Shown here: one piece after another, positions 17,720-26,770 of the stretch
How positions within the stretch are numbered: the stretch's first letter is position 1
Layout of the letters: each line of letters begins with the position of its first letter
Assembly (NCBI RefSeq): GCF_004354015.1
Contig: NZ_SMRU01000006.1
Coordinates: 124,001 to 188,000, forward strand
DNA length: 64,000 bases
Origin: Arthrobacter terricola
GTDB lineage: Bacteria; Actinomycetota; Actinomycetes; Actinomycetales; Micrococcaceae
Direction: 5' to 3'
Notes under the pieces: model-generated
Databases searched by the model: none
Told to the model about the DNA's origin: nothing
What the model saw: the letters and a program-made list of their open reading frames with translations, nothing else
Translations under genes and position numbers: made by a program

Positions 17720-17886
17720 GCCGGAATCCTTCGTTTGCTTCGCTGCCTGGCGTCTTCGTCGGCGGCGTTTCGGTGGTCGGGTGGGGTTGGAGGTTGAGTG
17801 CTCGCCGTTGAGCGGGAAGTAAGTAATCCAATTCTTGGTGACGCCGATCACTTCGTATAGCGGTAGATTGACTACAAATGGCCGAG

Positions 17887-17910
17887 GCGCTTATACAAAT
17901 GTCTAAGCGC
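17887..17910. promoter_or_regulatory. Inverted repeat gcgctta-N10-taagcgc between agmatinase-family and pucR-type genes
   Basis: Arms gcgctta (17887-17893) and taagcgc (17904-17910) are exact inverses with a 10-bp A/T-rich spacer, about one helical turn. It lies 41 bp upstream of the PucR start and 167 bp upstream of the divergent ureohydrolase, where an operator for the PucR-type regulator would be expected. No experimental motif was available to compare. Confidence 0.5.
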
Positions 17911-17951
17911 TGCGAGGCAGGCCGAAAAACCAAGGCTGGGAGCGCAATTCC

Positions 17952-19451
17952 ATGACAATCACCGTTGCCGAGCTCATCGCGGAGCCCCAACTGGGCCTCA
18001 CGCTGATGGCCGGATCAGCAGGCAGCGGGAACCGGATCACATGGGCGCATACATCCGATTTGCCCAGGCTTTGGGAATGGGTCACCGGCGGCGAGCTGAT
18101 GATGACAAACGGCCTGTCCATCCCGGCGGACGCGCCGGGCCAAGTGGAGCTCGCCCAAGCGCTGGTGGATGCGGGGGCGAGCGCGTTGGCCATCGGCGAA
18201 AAGATGCACGCCCCGCCGTTGCAGCCCGAATTCCTCGAAGCTTGCGAGCGGCTCCCGCTTCCGCTGATCAATGTGCCGTACCCGCTTCCATTCATTGCGA
18301 TCGCGCGAACGGTGGCCGAATCCTCCCTGCTGGAAGAATCGCGGCGCCTGCGCCAAACGGCCCGGATCTACGACCTGCTCCGGACCACAGGATCTTCCGA
18401 GGACCAACTACAAGGCCTCATCCGCGGGCTTTCGGCCGAACTCGATGCGGACCTGTTCGTGGTGGACCGGCGGTGCCTGCATCCATGGCATCCGGACGGC
18501 CAACCGTTGCCGGTGTTCCTCCAGGCGGAATTGACCCCCCTGACCGGCCGACTGTCCTTGGCTGGAAAGAAGTTCCAGTGGCATCGGCTCCGCGAGCGGC
18601 ACGTGCTGATGATGGATATTCCGACCCACCCCAACGCCCTGCTGCTTGTGCTGCCAAAGAGCGATCCGCACCCTGACGCCGTCGTACTCCTGCACGCGGC
18701 GACCGTGCTGGGACTTGAGCTCTCACGAAAAGTCATGTCCCTTGAAAGCAGGCACCGGCTGGCGAGCGAATTCCTCTTGCAAGCCGTGGACGGACGCCTG
18801 GGAACAGCGGAACTGGAGAGCCGCCTTGCGGCTTTCGGTGTTGCGCCGCAGGCTTTCGTGGTTGCTTCCATAGCAGCCGACGACGGCGAGCGGCTGGCGA
18901 ACGTCCACACGGAACTGTGGCGCCACGGTTTTCCGGCCGCGTGCCTCCAACGCTTCAACACTCTTCATGTGGCGGTAGCCGCGAACGTGACGGACGACGC
19001 CTTGGTCCACTGCGCAGGGCCCGAGACTCGAATCGGCGTCAGCTCGCCAACATCCGCGGGCGGCATCCAGCGCGCCTTGCAGGAATCCCTCTGGGCGCTC
19101 GGCTCTGCCAAGGGCAATGCCATGAGGCTGGCCCGTTACGCGGAGGGACCTTCCTGGTTGGGGCTGACGAGTTTCGAGGAAGGGACGGCGCTGGTCGAAC
19201 GGCTGCTCGGTCCGATCTTCGCGTACGAACAGAGCCAGGAAGGCGACTTGCTCGTGACATTGAGGACCTATCTGGACACCCAAAGATCATGGCAAAAAAC
19301 AGCTTCGGCACTTTTCGCGCATCGCCAAACCGTCATTTACCGAATCCGCAAAATCAGCGAATTGACGGGGCTGGATATGACCGAAACGTCAACATTGGCC
19401 CAGCTCTGGTTCGCCCTGCAGATCCACGAGGCCATGCATGCCGCACGCTAA
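17952..19451 (+). CDS. PucR-family transcriptional regulator
   Basis: A 499-residue regulator with an N-terminal PucR domain (~5-125, starting TVAELIAEPQLGL and including GGELMMTNG), a central GGDEF-like/CdaR-type region, and a C-terminal helix-turn-helix (~435-480) with RQTVIYRIRKI, the PucR/HTH_30 signature. Members control purine, allantoin or polyamine/GABA catabolism. The position, divergent from the ureohydrolase-permease-ALDH-oxidase operon, makes that operon the likely target. Confidence 0.9.
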   Translation: MTITVAELIAEPQLGLTLMAGSAGSGNRITWAHTSDLPRLWEWVTGGELMMTNGLSIPADAPGQVELAQALVDAGASALAIGEKMHAPPLQPEFLEACERLPLPLINVPYPLPFIAIARTVAESSLLEESRRLRQTARIYDLLRTTGSSEDQLQGLIRGLSAELDADLFVVDRRCLHPWHPDGQPLPVFLQAELTPLTGRLSLAGKKFQWHRLRERHVLMMDIPTHPNALLLVLPKSDPHPDAVVLLHAATVLGLELSRKVMSLESRHRLASEFLLQAVDGRLGTAELESRLAAFGVAPQAFVVASIAADDGERLANVHTELWRHGFPAACLQRFNTLHVAVAANVTDDALVHCAGPETRIGVSSPTSAGGIQRALQESLWALGSAKGNAMRLARYAEGPSWLGLTSFEEGTALVERLLGPIFAYEQSQEGDLLVTLRTYLDTQRSWQKTASALFAHRQTVIYRIRKISELTGLDMTETSTLAQLWFALQIHEAMHAAR

Positions 19452-19512
19452 ACCCCAGAGTTTGTGTATAGGCTCGAGAGAGCAATCCCCCCTCGCGACG
19501 AAAGGGCCGGAC

Positions 19513-20358
19513 ATGTCCAACTCCCGAAATTCCTCCGTACCAAGGCTCGTCCTGAACAACTCGGTCACCATCCCGCAGCTCGGTTTCGGAGTATTCCAGG
19601 TTCCGCCCGCCGAAACCCAGAAGGCTGTGGAAGCCGCACTGGAAGCCGGCTACCGGCACATCGACACGGCCGCCGCGTATAGGAACGAATCGGGCGTCGG
19701 TGCGGCCATCAGAGCCTCGGGCATCGCGCGCGAAGAACTCTTCATCACCACCAAATTACGCAACGGCGAACAGGGCCAGGCCGCCGCCGCGTTCGACAAC
19801 AGCCGCCGCGAACTCGGCCTCGACGTCATCGACCTCTACTTGATCCACTGGCCGGTTCCCTCCCAAGGCCTCTTCGTGGACGCGTGGAAAGCCCTCGAAA
19901 AGATCCATTCCGACGGCGGCGCGCGGGCAATCGGCGTCTCCAACTTCCTGACGGACCACCTCCGCACCCTCCTGGACTCGGCCGAAGTCGTTCCGGCGGT
20001 CAACCAGATCGAACTGCACCCCACCTTCCAACAAACTGAGGTTGCCGCCAAGAGCCGCTCGCACGGGATTGCCGTCGAGGCGTACAGTCCACTCGGGCAG
20101 GGGTCGGACCTGAACGAACCGGCCGTCACCGAGGTGGCAGCGAAGCGTGGCGTGACTCCCGGGCAGGTCGTCCTGGCGTGGCACCTCGCCAGCGGAAACA
20201 TCGTGATTCCCAAGTCGGTCCACCCGGAGCGGATCCGGCAGAACCTCGAGGCGGCATCGTTGCAGCTCACCTCAAGCGAACTGGCAGCGATCAGCGCGCT
20301 CGACGGCGGTGCGCGCATCGGCGCCGATCCCGCCGTCGCGTCGTTCAGCCAAATGTAG
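19513..20358 (+). CDS. Aldo/keto reductase (AKR5-like)
   Basis: A 281-residue NADPH-dependent carbonyl reductase with the (beta/alpha)8 AKR fold. The catalytic tetrad is visible: Asp in GYRHIDTAAAY, Tyr in the same motif, Lys in FITTKL, and His in LIHWPVP. The C-terminal IPKSVHPERI motif binds the 2'-phosphate of NADPH. Resembles 2,5-diketo-D-gluconate reductases. ATG at 19513 is chosen as it aligns with family N-termini; the frame is open for 25 more codons. First of three AKR genes on this strand. Confidence 0.88.
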   Translation: MSNSRNSSVPRLVLNNSVTIPQLGFGVFQVPPAETQKAVEAALEAGYRHIDTAAAYRNESGVGAAIRASGIAREELFITTKLRNGEQGQAAAAFDNSRRELGLDVIDLYLIHWPVPSQGLFVDAWKALEKIHSDGGARAIGVSNFLTDHLRTLLDSAEVVPAVNQIELHPTFQQTEVAAKSRSHGIAVEAYSPLGQGSDLNEPAVTEVAAKRGVTPGQVVLAWHLASGNIVIPKSVHPERIRQNLEAASLQLTSSELAAISALDGGARIGADPAVASFSQM

Positions 20359-20390
20359 AAACCGCCAACAGGAAGCGAAGGAACCAGGCA

Positions 20391-21362
20391 ATGCAATACA
20401 CCCAGTTAGGCCGTTCGGGCCTGAAAGTTTCCCGTTTGTGCCTCGGAACCATGAATTTCGGCCCGCAGACCGAAGAATCCGTTGCGCACTCCATCATGGA
20501 TTCAGCCGTCGATTCCGGAATCAACTTCGTGGACACCGCCAATGTCTACGGCGGAGCCAAGCATCGCGGTTGGACCGAGGAAATCATCGGGCGTTGGTTT
20601 GCCCAAGGCGGCGAGCGCCGGGAACGCGTTGTCCTCGCCACCAAGCTCTACGGGACCATGACCGATCGACCCAACGAATCCAAGTTGTCCGCGCTCAACA
20701 TCCGGCGGGCCCTCGATTCCAGTTTGAAGCGCCTGCAGACCGACTACATCGATGTCTACCAGTTCCACCACGTCGACCGGAACACTCCGTGGGATGAGAT
20801 CTGGCAGGCGATCGAAGTCGCGGTCCAGCAGGGCAAGATCCTGTATTCCGGCAGCAGCAACTTCGCCGGTTGGCACATCGCACAGGCCCAGGAGGCAGCG
20901 GCCCGGCGTAACTACAACGGGCTCGTGAGCGAGCAGTCCATCTACAACCTGCTCACGCGGAACCTCGAGCTGGAGGTCATCCCGGCGGCGCAGCAATACG
21001 GACTTGGGTTGATCCCGTGGTCGCCGCTTCACGGCGGTTTGCTGGGTGGCGTCTTGAAGAAAGAGCGCGACGGCGTCCGGCGCCTTGAGGGGCGCGCCGC
21101 CGAAACGCTAAAGAAGCACGAGGAGCAAATCCGCGCCTACGAGGACCTGGTCGACGACCTCGGGCATGAGCCGGGAGATGTGGCCTTGGCCTGGCTGTTG
21201 CACCAACCGGCCGTGACCGCTCCGATTGTGGGGCCGCGCACCCAGGAACAACTGGATGCCGCCATCCGGGCTTTGGACGTGGCACTCGATGCCGACGCCC
21301 TTAAGCGGATCGACGCCATCTTCCCGGGACACCGCACAGCCCCCGAGGACTACGCCTGGTGA
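20391..21362 (+). CDS. Aldo/keto reductase (Kv-beta/YghZ-like)
   Basis: A 323-residue aldo/keto reductase of the longer class, starting MQYTQLGRSGLKVSRLCLGT. Tetrad residues are in NFVDTANVYGG, ATKLYG, and the HH of YQFHHVD; the C-terminus has IVGPRTQEQL, the cofactor phosphate-binding region. This type differs clearly from the two short AKRs on either side. It follows the first AKR by 32 bp with GAAGGA upstream of the start, so they probably share a transcript. Confidence 0.88.
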   Translation: MQYTQLGRSGLKVSRLCLGTMNFGPQTEESVAHSIMDSAVDSGINFVDTANVYGGAKHRGWTEEIIGRWFAQGGERRERVVLATKLYGTMTDRPNESKLSALNIRRALDSSLKRLQTDYIDVYQFHHVDRNTPWDEIWQAIEVAVQQGKILYSGSSNFAGWHIAQAQEAAARRNYNGLVSEQSIYNLLTRNLELEVIPAAQQYGLGLIPWSPLHGGLLGGVLKKERDGVRRLEGRAAETLKKHEEQIRAYEDLVDDLGHEPGDVALAWLLHQPAVTAPIVGPRTQEQLDAAIRALDVALDADALKRIDAIFPGHRTAPEDYAW

Positions 21363-21411
21363 AGCCCGTGGCACCCTGTGCAAACAGCTGCTGATAGGAA
21401 AGACTTCCGGT

Positions 21412-22242
21412 ATGGATTCTGCACCCTTGATCAAGCTCAACGACGGCCACGCCATTCCGCAGATCGGCCTCGGAACCTGGCCCCTCGACGACGCCGAGGT
21501 CGCAACGGCAGTGGCGTCCGCCGTCGAGCTCGGCTACCGCCACGTCGATACGGCAGTGCGCTACGGTAACGAAGCCGGCGTCGGGCAGGGCGTCCGGGAC
21601 AGCGGCATCGCGCGCGAAGACATTTTCATCACCACCAAACTGGACGGTCCCTTCCAAGGCCGGGATCGCGCCGTCGGAGGCTTGGACGACTCGCTGGAAA
21701 GGCTTGGCCTCGATTACGTCGACCTGCTGCTGATCCACTGGCCGCTGCCCCAACGCGACGAGTACGTTTCAACGTGGAAGACGTTCGAGCGCCTTCAGGC
21801 CGCGGGGAAGGTACGCTCGATCGGCGTGTCCAACTTCAAGCCCTCGCACCTCGAACGGCTGATGGAAGAGACCTCGATTGTGCCGGCCCTCAACCAGATC
21901 CAGGTCTCGCCGTCGATCACCCGCATTGACTCGCGCGCGTTCCATGACAGCCACGGCATCGCCACCGAGTCGTATAGTCCGTTGGGTGCCGGACGGGACT
22001 TGCTCAACGCCCCGATTTTGGGGCGGATCGCCAAGAAGCACGGGAAGACGGCCGGGCAGGTGGTCCTTCGCTGGCATGTCCAACAGGGCCTGGTGGCGAT
22101 CCCCAAGTCGGCCAATCCCCAGCGGATGAAGGAGAATCTGGACGTCTTCACTTTCCAGCTCGACGACGAAGACCTCTCCGCAATTGCCACTTTGGACGCG
22201 GGAGCCGACGCGGGTGTCGACTCCGACGTGGACGGCCACTAA
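21412..22242 (+). CDS. Aldo/keto reductase (AKR5-like)
   Basis: A 276-residue AKR with catalytic residues in GYRHVDTAVRYGN, FITTKL and LIHWPLP, and the IPKSANPQRM cofactor motif. It is related to the first AKR of this run and may derive from it by duplication, although they are separated by the longer AKR. AGGAAAG lies ahead of the ATG. It is 49 bp after the second AKR and 63 bp before the lactonase. Confidence 0.88.
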   Translation: MDSAPLIKLNDGHAIPQIGLGTWPLDDAEVATAVASAVELGYRHVDTAVRYGNEAGVGQGVRDSGIAREDIFITTKLDGPFQGRDRAVGGLDDSLERLGLDYVDLLLIHWPLPQRDEYVSTWKTFERLQAAGKVRSIGVSNFKPSHLERLMEETSIVPALNQIQVSPSITRIDSRAFHDSHGIATESYSPLGAGRDLLNAPILGRIAKKHGKTAGQVVLRWHVQQGLVAIPKSANPQRMKENLDVFTFQLDDEDLSAIATLDAGADAGVDSDVDGH

Positions 22243-22305
22243 ACAGGTCCGCGTCACTTGCGGCAGCGGTCGCCGCGAAATTCACACAACAACTTTAGGG
22301 ATGGC

Positions 22306-23373
22306 ATGGCGGCGAACACTGGCGAAGCACTCATCTGGGTAGGCACCTATACGGCGGACAGCAACGGTCAGGGGGAAGGTATCACGGCCATCGCGGCCGC
22401 CACGGACGGGACCCTCACGTGGCTGGGCACCGCTGCGGAAGCACCATCGCCGTCGTTCGTTGCCGTCCACCCGAGCCTTCCCGTGGTGTATGCGGTAGGC
22501 GAGGCCGCCCAGACTGTCCGCGCGTACCGGCGGAACGGCGAATTCGGCCTGGAGCCTTTGGGCGGGTCTTGGTCCGCCGGCGCCGCTGTGTGTCACGTCG
22601 CCGTCGATCCGGACGGCCGGTTCATTGTGGTGGCCTGCTGGGGCGACGGGAACGTCATCCTGTACGGACTGGACGACGACGGCGGCATCACCTCGCGCTT
22701 CGTGGCCGCGCCGGCGAAAGATCCCCACGCTGGAGAGGAAGGAGCGGTGGACATCGCTACCGGCGGCGTGCGCGTGAGCCGGGCCCATGCGAGCCTCATG
22801 CTCGACGACGGCAGGATCATGACTACCGACCTTGGCTTCGACCTGGTGCGGGTCTGGAACTACTTTCCGGATTCCGGGCTGCTCCTGGACCACGAGGTAG
22901 CCCTTCCGCTCGGGAGCGGGCCGCGGCATCTCGTCCAGCATCCTTCCAGCGCCGTGTTCATCGTGACGGAATACTCCATCGAGGTCGCCGTGCTCCTGCC
23001 CGGTGCTGACGGCCGCTTTGCGATCTCAGGCCGTGGCCCTGCAAGCGAAGGCGGCGCCGTCGACGGCGATGCTGCGGCCGAGATTGTACTGTCGCAGGAC
23101 GCTCGCTTCGTCTATACCGGGATCCGCGGTTCCAACCGGATCTGCGTTCTGGCGGTGGAAGGCAGCGGAACCCGGCTCCGTCCCGTGGTGGACGTTCCCA
23201 GCGGGGGAAATTGGCCGAGGCACCACATTGTCACCGACGGCTGGCTGCATGTTGCGCACGAGCGTTCCCATCAGGTCACCACGTTCGCATTGGACCCGAC
23301 CACGGGCATCCCCGGTGAGGTTCAGGGGCAGTTGAGCGTCGGCTCACCCACTGCGCTGATCCCGGCCGGCTGA
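22306..23373 (+). CDS. Beta-propeller lactonase (6-phosphogluconolactonase-like)
   Basis: A 355-residue seven-bladed beta-propeller protein of the YbhE/lactonase family. It shows the N-terminal WVGTYT, the repeated PSFVAVHPSLPVVYAV blade pattern, the loop HAGEEGAVD, the GPRHLVQHP motif with the conserved active-site Arg-His, and GNWPRHHIV late in the protein. Members hydrolyse sugar lactones. I used the second ATG (22306), six bases from AGGGATG. It follows three carbonyl reductases, so the set may act on sugars or sugar acids (inference). Confidence 0.82.
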   Translation: MAANTGEALIWVGTYTADSNGQGEGITAIAAATDGTLTWLGTAAEAPSPSFVAVHPSLPVVYAVGEAAQTVRAYRRNGEFGLEPLGGSWSAGAAVCHVAVDPDGRFIVVACWGDGNVILYGLDDDGGITSRFVAAPAKDPHAGEEGAVDIATGGVRVSRAHASLMLDDGRIMTTDLGFDLVRVWNYFPDSGLLLDHEVALPLGSGPRHLVQHPSSAVFIVTEYSIEVAVLLPGADGRFAISGRGPASEGGAVDGDAAAEIVLSQDARFVYTGIRGSNRICVLAVEGSGTRLRPVVDVPSGGNWPRHHIVTDGWLHVAHERSHQVTTFALDPTTGIPGEVQGQLSVGSPTALIPAG

Positions 23374-23392
23374 CCGGGACCAGGCAAAACGC

Positions 23393-25600
23393 CTACTTCC
23401 GGACTGCCTCGTCAACGGCCGCGAGCAAGGCGTTGAACCGCGGGTTGGCATGGAGATCGTCGATGAGCACTGCGCGGCCGTTCTCGTCCGCCAGCGGTAC
23501 TTGCCAGTTAGGGTAGACCTCCGAAGTAGTCCCCGGCTGGTTTTGCACCCGCCGCTCCCCTACCGCGTCCACCAGCGCCACGCCCAGCAGGACCGACGGC
23601 GCCTGTGCCAGAAGCCGGTGCAGGGCCTGGATGACTTCCGCTTCGCCGGCGTCGGGAGTGAGCAGGCCGCGCTCACGGAGCATGTCCATCATCTTCTCCA
23701 AGGACGCCTCATGCTCGGCCCGCTCTTCCGCCACGCTTCGCTCAAGCAAGCCAAGCTCTCCACGGAGGTCCACATGGTCCCCCGCGAGGTAGCCGGCGGT
23801 CGGCGGGAGGTCGTGGGTATTGACGCTGGCGAGCGCCTGTGTCCGGTACCGTTCCGGCGCAAGGGGCGCGTCGCCGTCGTTCTCAAACCACAAGATCGAG
23901 GTACCCAGGATTCCGCGGGCCGCGAGGTAGTCCCGCACCCAGGGCTCGAAGACCCCCAAGTCTTCGCCGATTACTACGGCGCCCGCGCGGTGGGCTTCCA
24001 GCGCGAGGATCCCGATGAGTGCTTCATGGTCGTAGCGGACGTACGCGCCGTCGCTCGCGGAATTCCCGGCAGGAATCCACCACAAACGGAAAAGCCCCAG
24101 GATGTGGTCCACGCGAATGCCGCCGGCGTGGCGCAGCACAGTGGAGAGCATCGCGCGCAAGGGTGCGTAGCCAGCCTCGGCCAGGCGCACAGGATGCCAC
24201 GGCGGCTGGTTCCAGTTCTGGCCGAGCTGGTTGTACATGTCCGGCGGCGCGCCCACGCTCACGCCGTGCGCGAAGCTGTCCCGGAGGTTCCAGGCATCGG
24301 CGCTGCTGAGGTCCGCGCCGACGGCGAGATCATGGACTACGCCCAGGCGCATGCCCGATCGCCGCGCTGCTGCCTGGGCTGATTCGAGTTGTTGGTCGCA
24401 AATCCACTGAAGCCAACGGTGGAAGGCAATCCGGCCCGCCAAAGCCTGGCGCATCGATTCGACCCTCGCCGAACCGGCCACGACTTCCGGATCCTGCCAG
24501 ATCGGGTCCTCAGCCGCGTGGTCTTCGCGGATGGCGCACCACAGCGCGAAATCATCCAAGCCCGAACCGGCTTCCCGGCAGAATTCATCGAACGCGCGTT
24601 GGCGGGCAGGTGAAAGCCGGACCGAGTGAAGGAGCTCCAGCGCTGCCAGTTTGGCACTGAAGATCGGGTCCCGGTCCAAGCGGTCCGGGTTCTTGTTGAG
24701 CGCGTGGACCTGGTCCAGCAGGCGATCCACAGCGGCACGCTTCCGTGGCTTGACATATGCCAACTCGGGAATTTCTTCAATCCGAATATATATGGGGTTG
24801 AAGAAGCGCCTGGTCGAGGGGGAATACGGCGAAGCCTGGATGGGAGGCACGGGATCCGCGGCGTGCAGGGGGTTCACCAGGACGTAATCGGCGCCGCGTG
24901 CTCCAGCCAGGGCTGCCAAGTCCGCGAGGTCGGCGAAGTCCCCGATTCCCCAGGAACGCTTCGAGCGGACGGAGTACAACTGCGTCGCGATTCCCCAACC
25001 GCGCCGTTCCTCCAGCTGGGCCGCCGTTTGCAATTTTGCCGGAACCACGGCGAGTACTGTGGTGGCCAAGACGCCGTCGGACTCCGCCGTGAGCGAGTGG
25101 TAGCCGAGCGGCAGGCCCGCGGGGATCTCGAACGCGGCCTGGCCGGTTCGAACGCCATCGACGTCCCGGGCAGGCGCCCAATCCTCTTGCTGGACCGCCG
25201 CGAGTTCCGTGCCGTCCTCCAGCGTGATGGTCAGGCTTACGGAAGATCCGTCGCGCACATGGACATGTACCGCGGTCGCGCTTCCTTCCTGGAGCACGAC
25301 GGCGGGCGGCAGCATCCGCCGCCACGGAGCCAGTTCCACGTCCACCAACGCGGCTTCGATCTGCTCATTCGAGTCCGCGGCTACACCGAGCGCAGCCAGC
25401 ACCTGCACCAGGGTCCTGGGAGAAACATCGTGCTGGAGGCCGTCCCAACCATGGAAGGAGGTCCCGACGCCGTGGGCATCCGCGAGCCGTTGAAGCAGTT
25501 CCCCGTTGATTTCCGAAGCGTCCCCCGGCGCTTGACTGCCTGTGTCTTGCCTGGCGGCGTCGTGTCTCGGGGTGTCCTGCTGGGTGGGAGTGTAGGTCAT
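23393..25600 (-). CDS. malQ: 4-alpha-glucanotransferase
   Basis: A 735-residue GH77 amylomaltase that transfers alpha-1,4-glucan chains in maltodextrin and glycogen metabolism. An actinobacterial N-terminal extension (~1-215) precedes the barrel. Catalytic residues are visible: nucleophile Asp in GGIRVDHILGL, acid/base Glu in VIGEDLG, and Asp in SVNTHDLPP. The long form with the extra N-domain is typical of actinobacteria and E. coli. ATG at 25600 is preceded by AAGGACGAGG; the frame is open 31 codons further. Convergent with the lactonase gene with 19 bp between. Confidence 0.9.
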   Translation of the reverse strand: MTYTPTQQDTPRHDAARQDTGSQAPGDASEINGELLQRLADAHGVGTSFHGWDGLQHDVSPRTLVQVLAALGVAADSNEQIEAALVDVELAPWRRMLPPAVVLQEGSATAVHVHVRDGSSVSLTITLEDGTELAAVQQEDWAPARDVDGVRTGQAAFEIPAGLPLGYHSLTAESDGVLATTVLAVVPAKLQTAAQLEERRGWGIATQLYSVRSKRSWGIGDFADLADLAALAGARGADYVLVNPLHAADPVPPIQASPYSPSTRRFFNPIYIRIEEIPELAYVKPRKRAAVDRLLDQVHALNKNPDRLDRDPIFSAKLAALELLHSVRLSPARQRAFDEFCREAGSGLDDFALWCAIREDHAAEDPIWQDPEVVAGSARVESMRQALAGRIAFHRWLQWICDQQLESAQAAARRSGMRLGVVHDLAVGADLSSADAWNLRDSFAHGVSVGAPPDMYNQLGQNWNQPPWHPVRLAEAGYAPLRAMLSTVLRHAGGIRVDHILGLFRLWWIPAGNSASDGAYVRYDHEALIGILALEAHRAGAVVIGEDLGVFEPWVRDYLAARGILGTSILWFENDGDAPLAPERYRTQALASVNTHDLPPTAGYLAGDHVDLRGELGLLERSVAEERAEHEASLEKMMDMLRERGLLTPDAGEAEVIQALHRLLAQAPSVLLGVALVDAVGERRVQNQPGTTSEVYPNWQVPLADENGRAVLIDDLHANPRFNALLAAVDEAVRK

Positions 25601-25727
25601 GTCCGCCTCGTCCTTGATGTGTTTCGTCCGAAGGTGCATACCGCCCCGCGTGCTTCCCGTGCGAGGCAACTGGTTCCGATTATTGCAGGGCATCCCAACG
25701 CCTGCTCACGTATGACACCCCCAGCCC

Positions 25728-26747
25728 CTATTGCTTTGAGCGGAGCCACTGCTCGAGCCGCTCGAGCGGCCACGTGGTGACGATCCGTTCGGCCGGTATG
25801 CCGTTGGCTTCGGCCCGTTCCGCGCCGTACTGCAGGAAGTCGAGTTGACCGGGAGCATGCGCATCGCTGTCAATGCTGAAGAGGCAACCGCTGTCCACCG
25901 CGATCATGATCAGTTCGTCCGGCGGGTCCTGACGCTCCGGACGGGAATTGATTTCGACGGCGACGCCGTGCTCCGCGCACGATTCGAACACCTTCTTCGC
26001 GTCGAATTCCGACGGCGGCCGGGTTCCCCGCGAGCCCTGGACCAATCGTCCAGTGCAGTGTCCGAGGACGTTGGTATGGGGATCCTCCACCGCCCGAAGC
26101 ATTCGCCTGGTCATCGTCCGTCTGTCAGAGCGGAGCTTCGAATGGACACTGGCGACCACCACGTCAAGCCTCCGGAGAAGCTCAGGGATTTGGTCCAGCT
26201 CGCCGCCCTCGAGGATGTCCACCTCGATTCCGGTCAGCAGCCTGAAATCGGGCGAGTCCTGGTTGAGGTCCTCGACGATGTCGATTTGCTTCGTCAAGCG
26301 CTCGGCGCTGAGTCCGTTGGCGATGGTGAGGTTGGGCGAATGGTCTGTCAGCGCGAGGTATTCGCGCCCGAGCGTCCGTGCCGCGGCAGCCATGGCCTCA
26401 ATCGGCGAGCCGCCGTCGGACCAATTGCTGTGGCTGTGCAGGTCTCCCCGGATCTCCGCGGCCAGGGCGCGGCCGCCGTTTGCGAGCGGTTCGGCGCCAC
26501 GCTGCCGGAGGTTCTCCAAATAGTCGGGGACTTTGCCTTCGACGGCCTGGCTAATGACCTCGAAGGTACGGTTGCCGATTCCCTTGCTCCGTTTGAGGCG
26601 GCCATCCCTGACCCGTTCAGCGAGTTCCTCGGCCGACAGGCCAGCGATGACGCCCGCGGCACGGCGGAAGGCCTGCACCTTGAAGCTGTCGGCAAGTTCG
26701 CGTTCCAGCCAGAAGGCGGTTTCGTTGAGCGCATCTTTGGCGTCCAT
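25728..26747 (-). CDS. PHP-domain protein with HhH N-terminus (PolX-like)
   Basis: A 339-residue protein. Residues ~1-95 form helix-hairpin-helix repeats like the N-terminus of family X DNA polymerases, including GIGNRTF. From ~100 a PHP phosphoesterase domain follows with metal motifs GDLHSHSNWSDG, LTDHS, the Glu of GIEVDI, ASVHS, GHCTGR and SDAHA. The nucleotidyltransferase palm of PolX is absent, so this is a stand-alone HhH-PHP protein. Possible roles are DNA 3'-end processing or a histidinol-phosphatase-like hydrolase. Confidence 0.8.
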   Translation of the reverse strand: MDAKDALNETAFWLERELADSFKVQAFRRAAGVIAGLSAEELAERVRDGRLKRSKGIGNRTFEVISQAVEGKVPDYLENLRQRGAEPLANGGRALAAEIRGDLHSHSNWSDGGSPIEAMAAAARTLGREYLALTDHSPNLTIANGLSAERLTKQIDIVEDLNQDSPDFRLLTGIEVDILEGGELDQIPELLRRLDVVVASVHSKLRSDRRTMTRRMLRAVEDPHTNVLGHCTGRLVQGSRGTRPPSEFDAKKVFESCAEHGVAVEINSRPERQDPPDELIMIAVDSGCLFSIDSDAHAPGQLDFLQYGAERAEANGIPAERIVTTWPLERLEQWLRSKQ

Positions 26748-26770
26748 GGCTCCATCATGCCCCCCGAGCG

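Noticed and set aside
19458-19468. Second copy of the 9.6-kb MITE-like arm
   Set aside because: Only 11 bases match (gagtttgtgta) and there is no partner arm nearby; likely chance.
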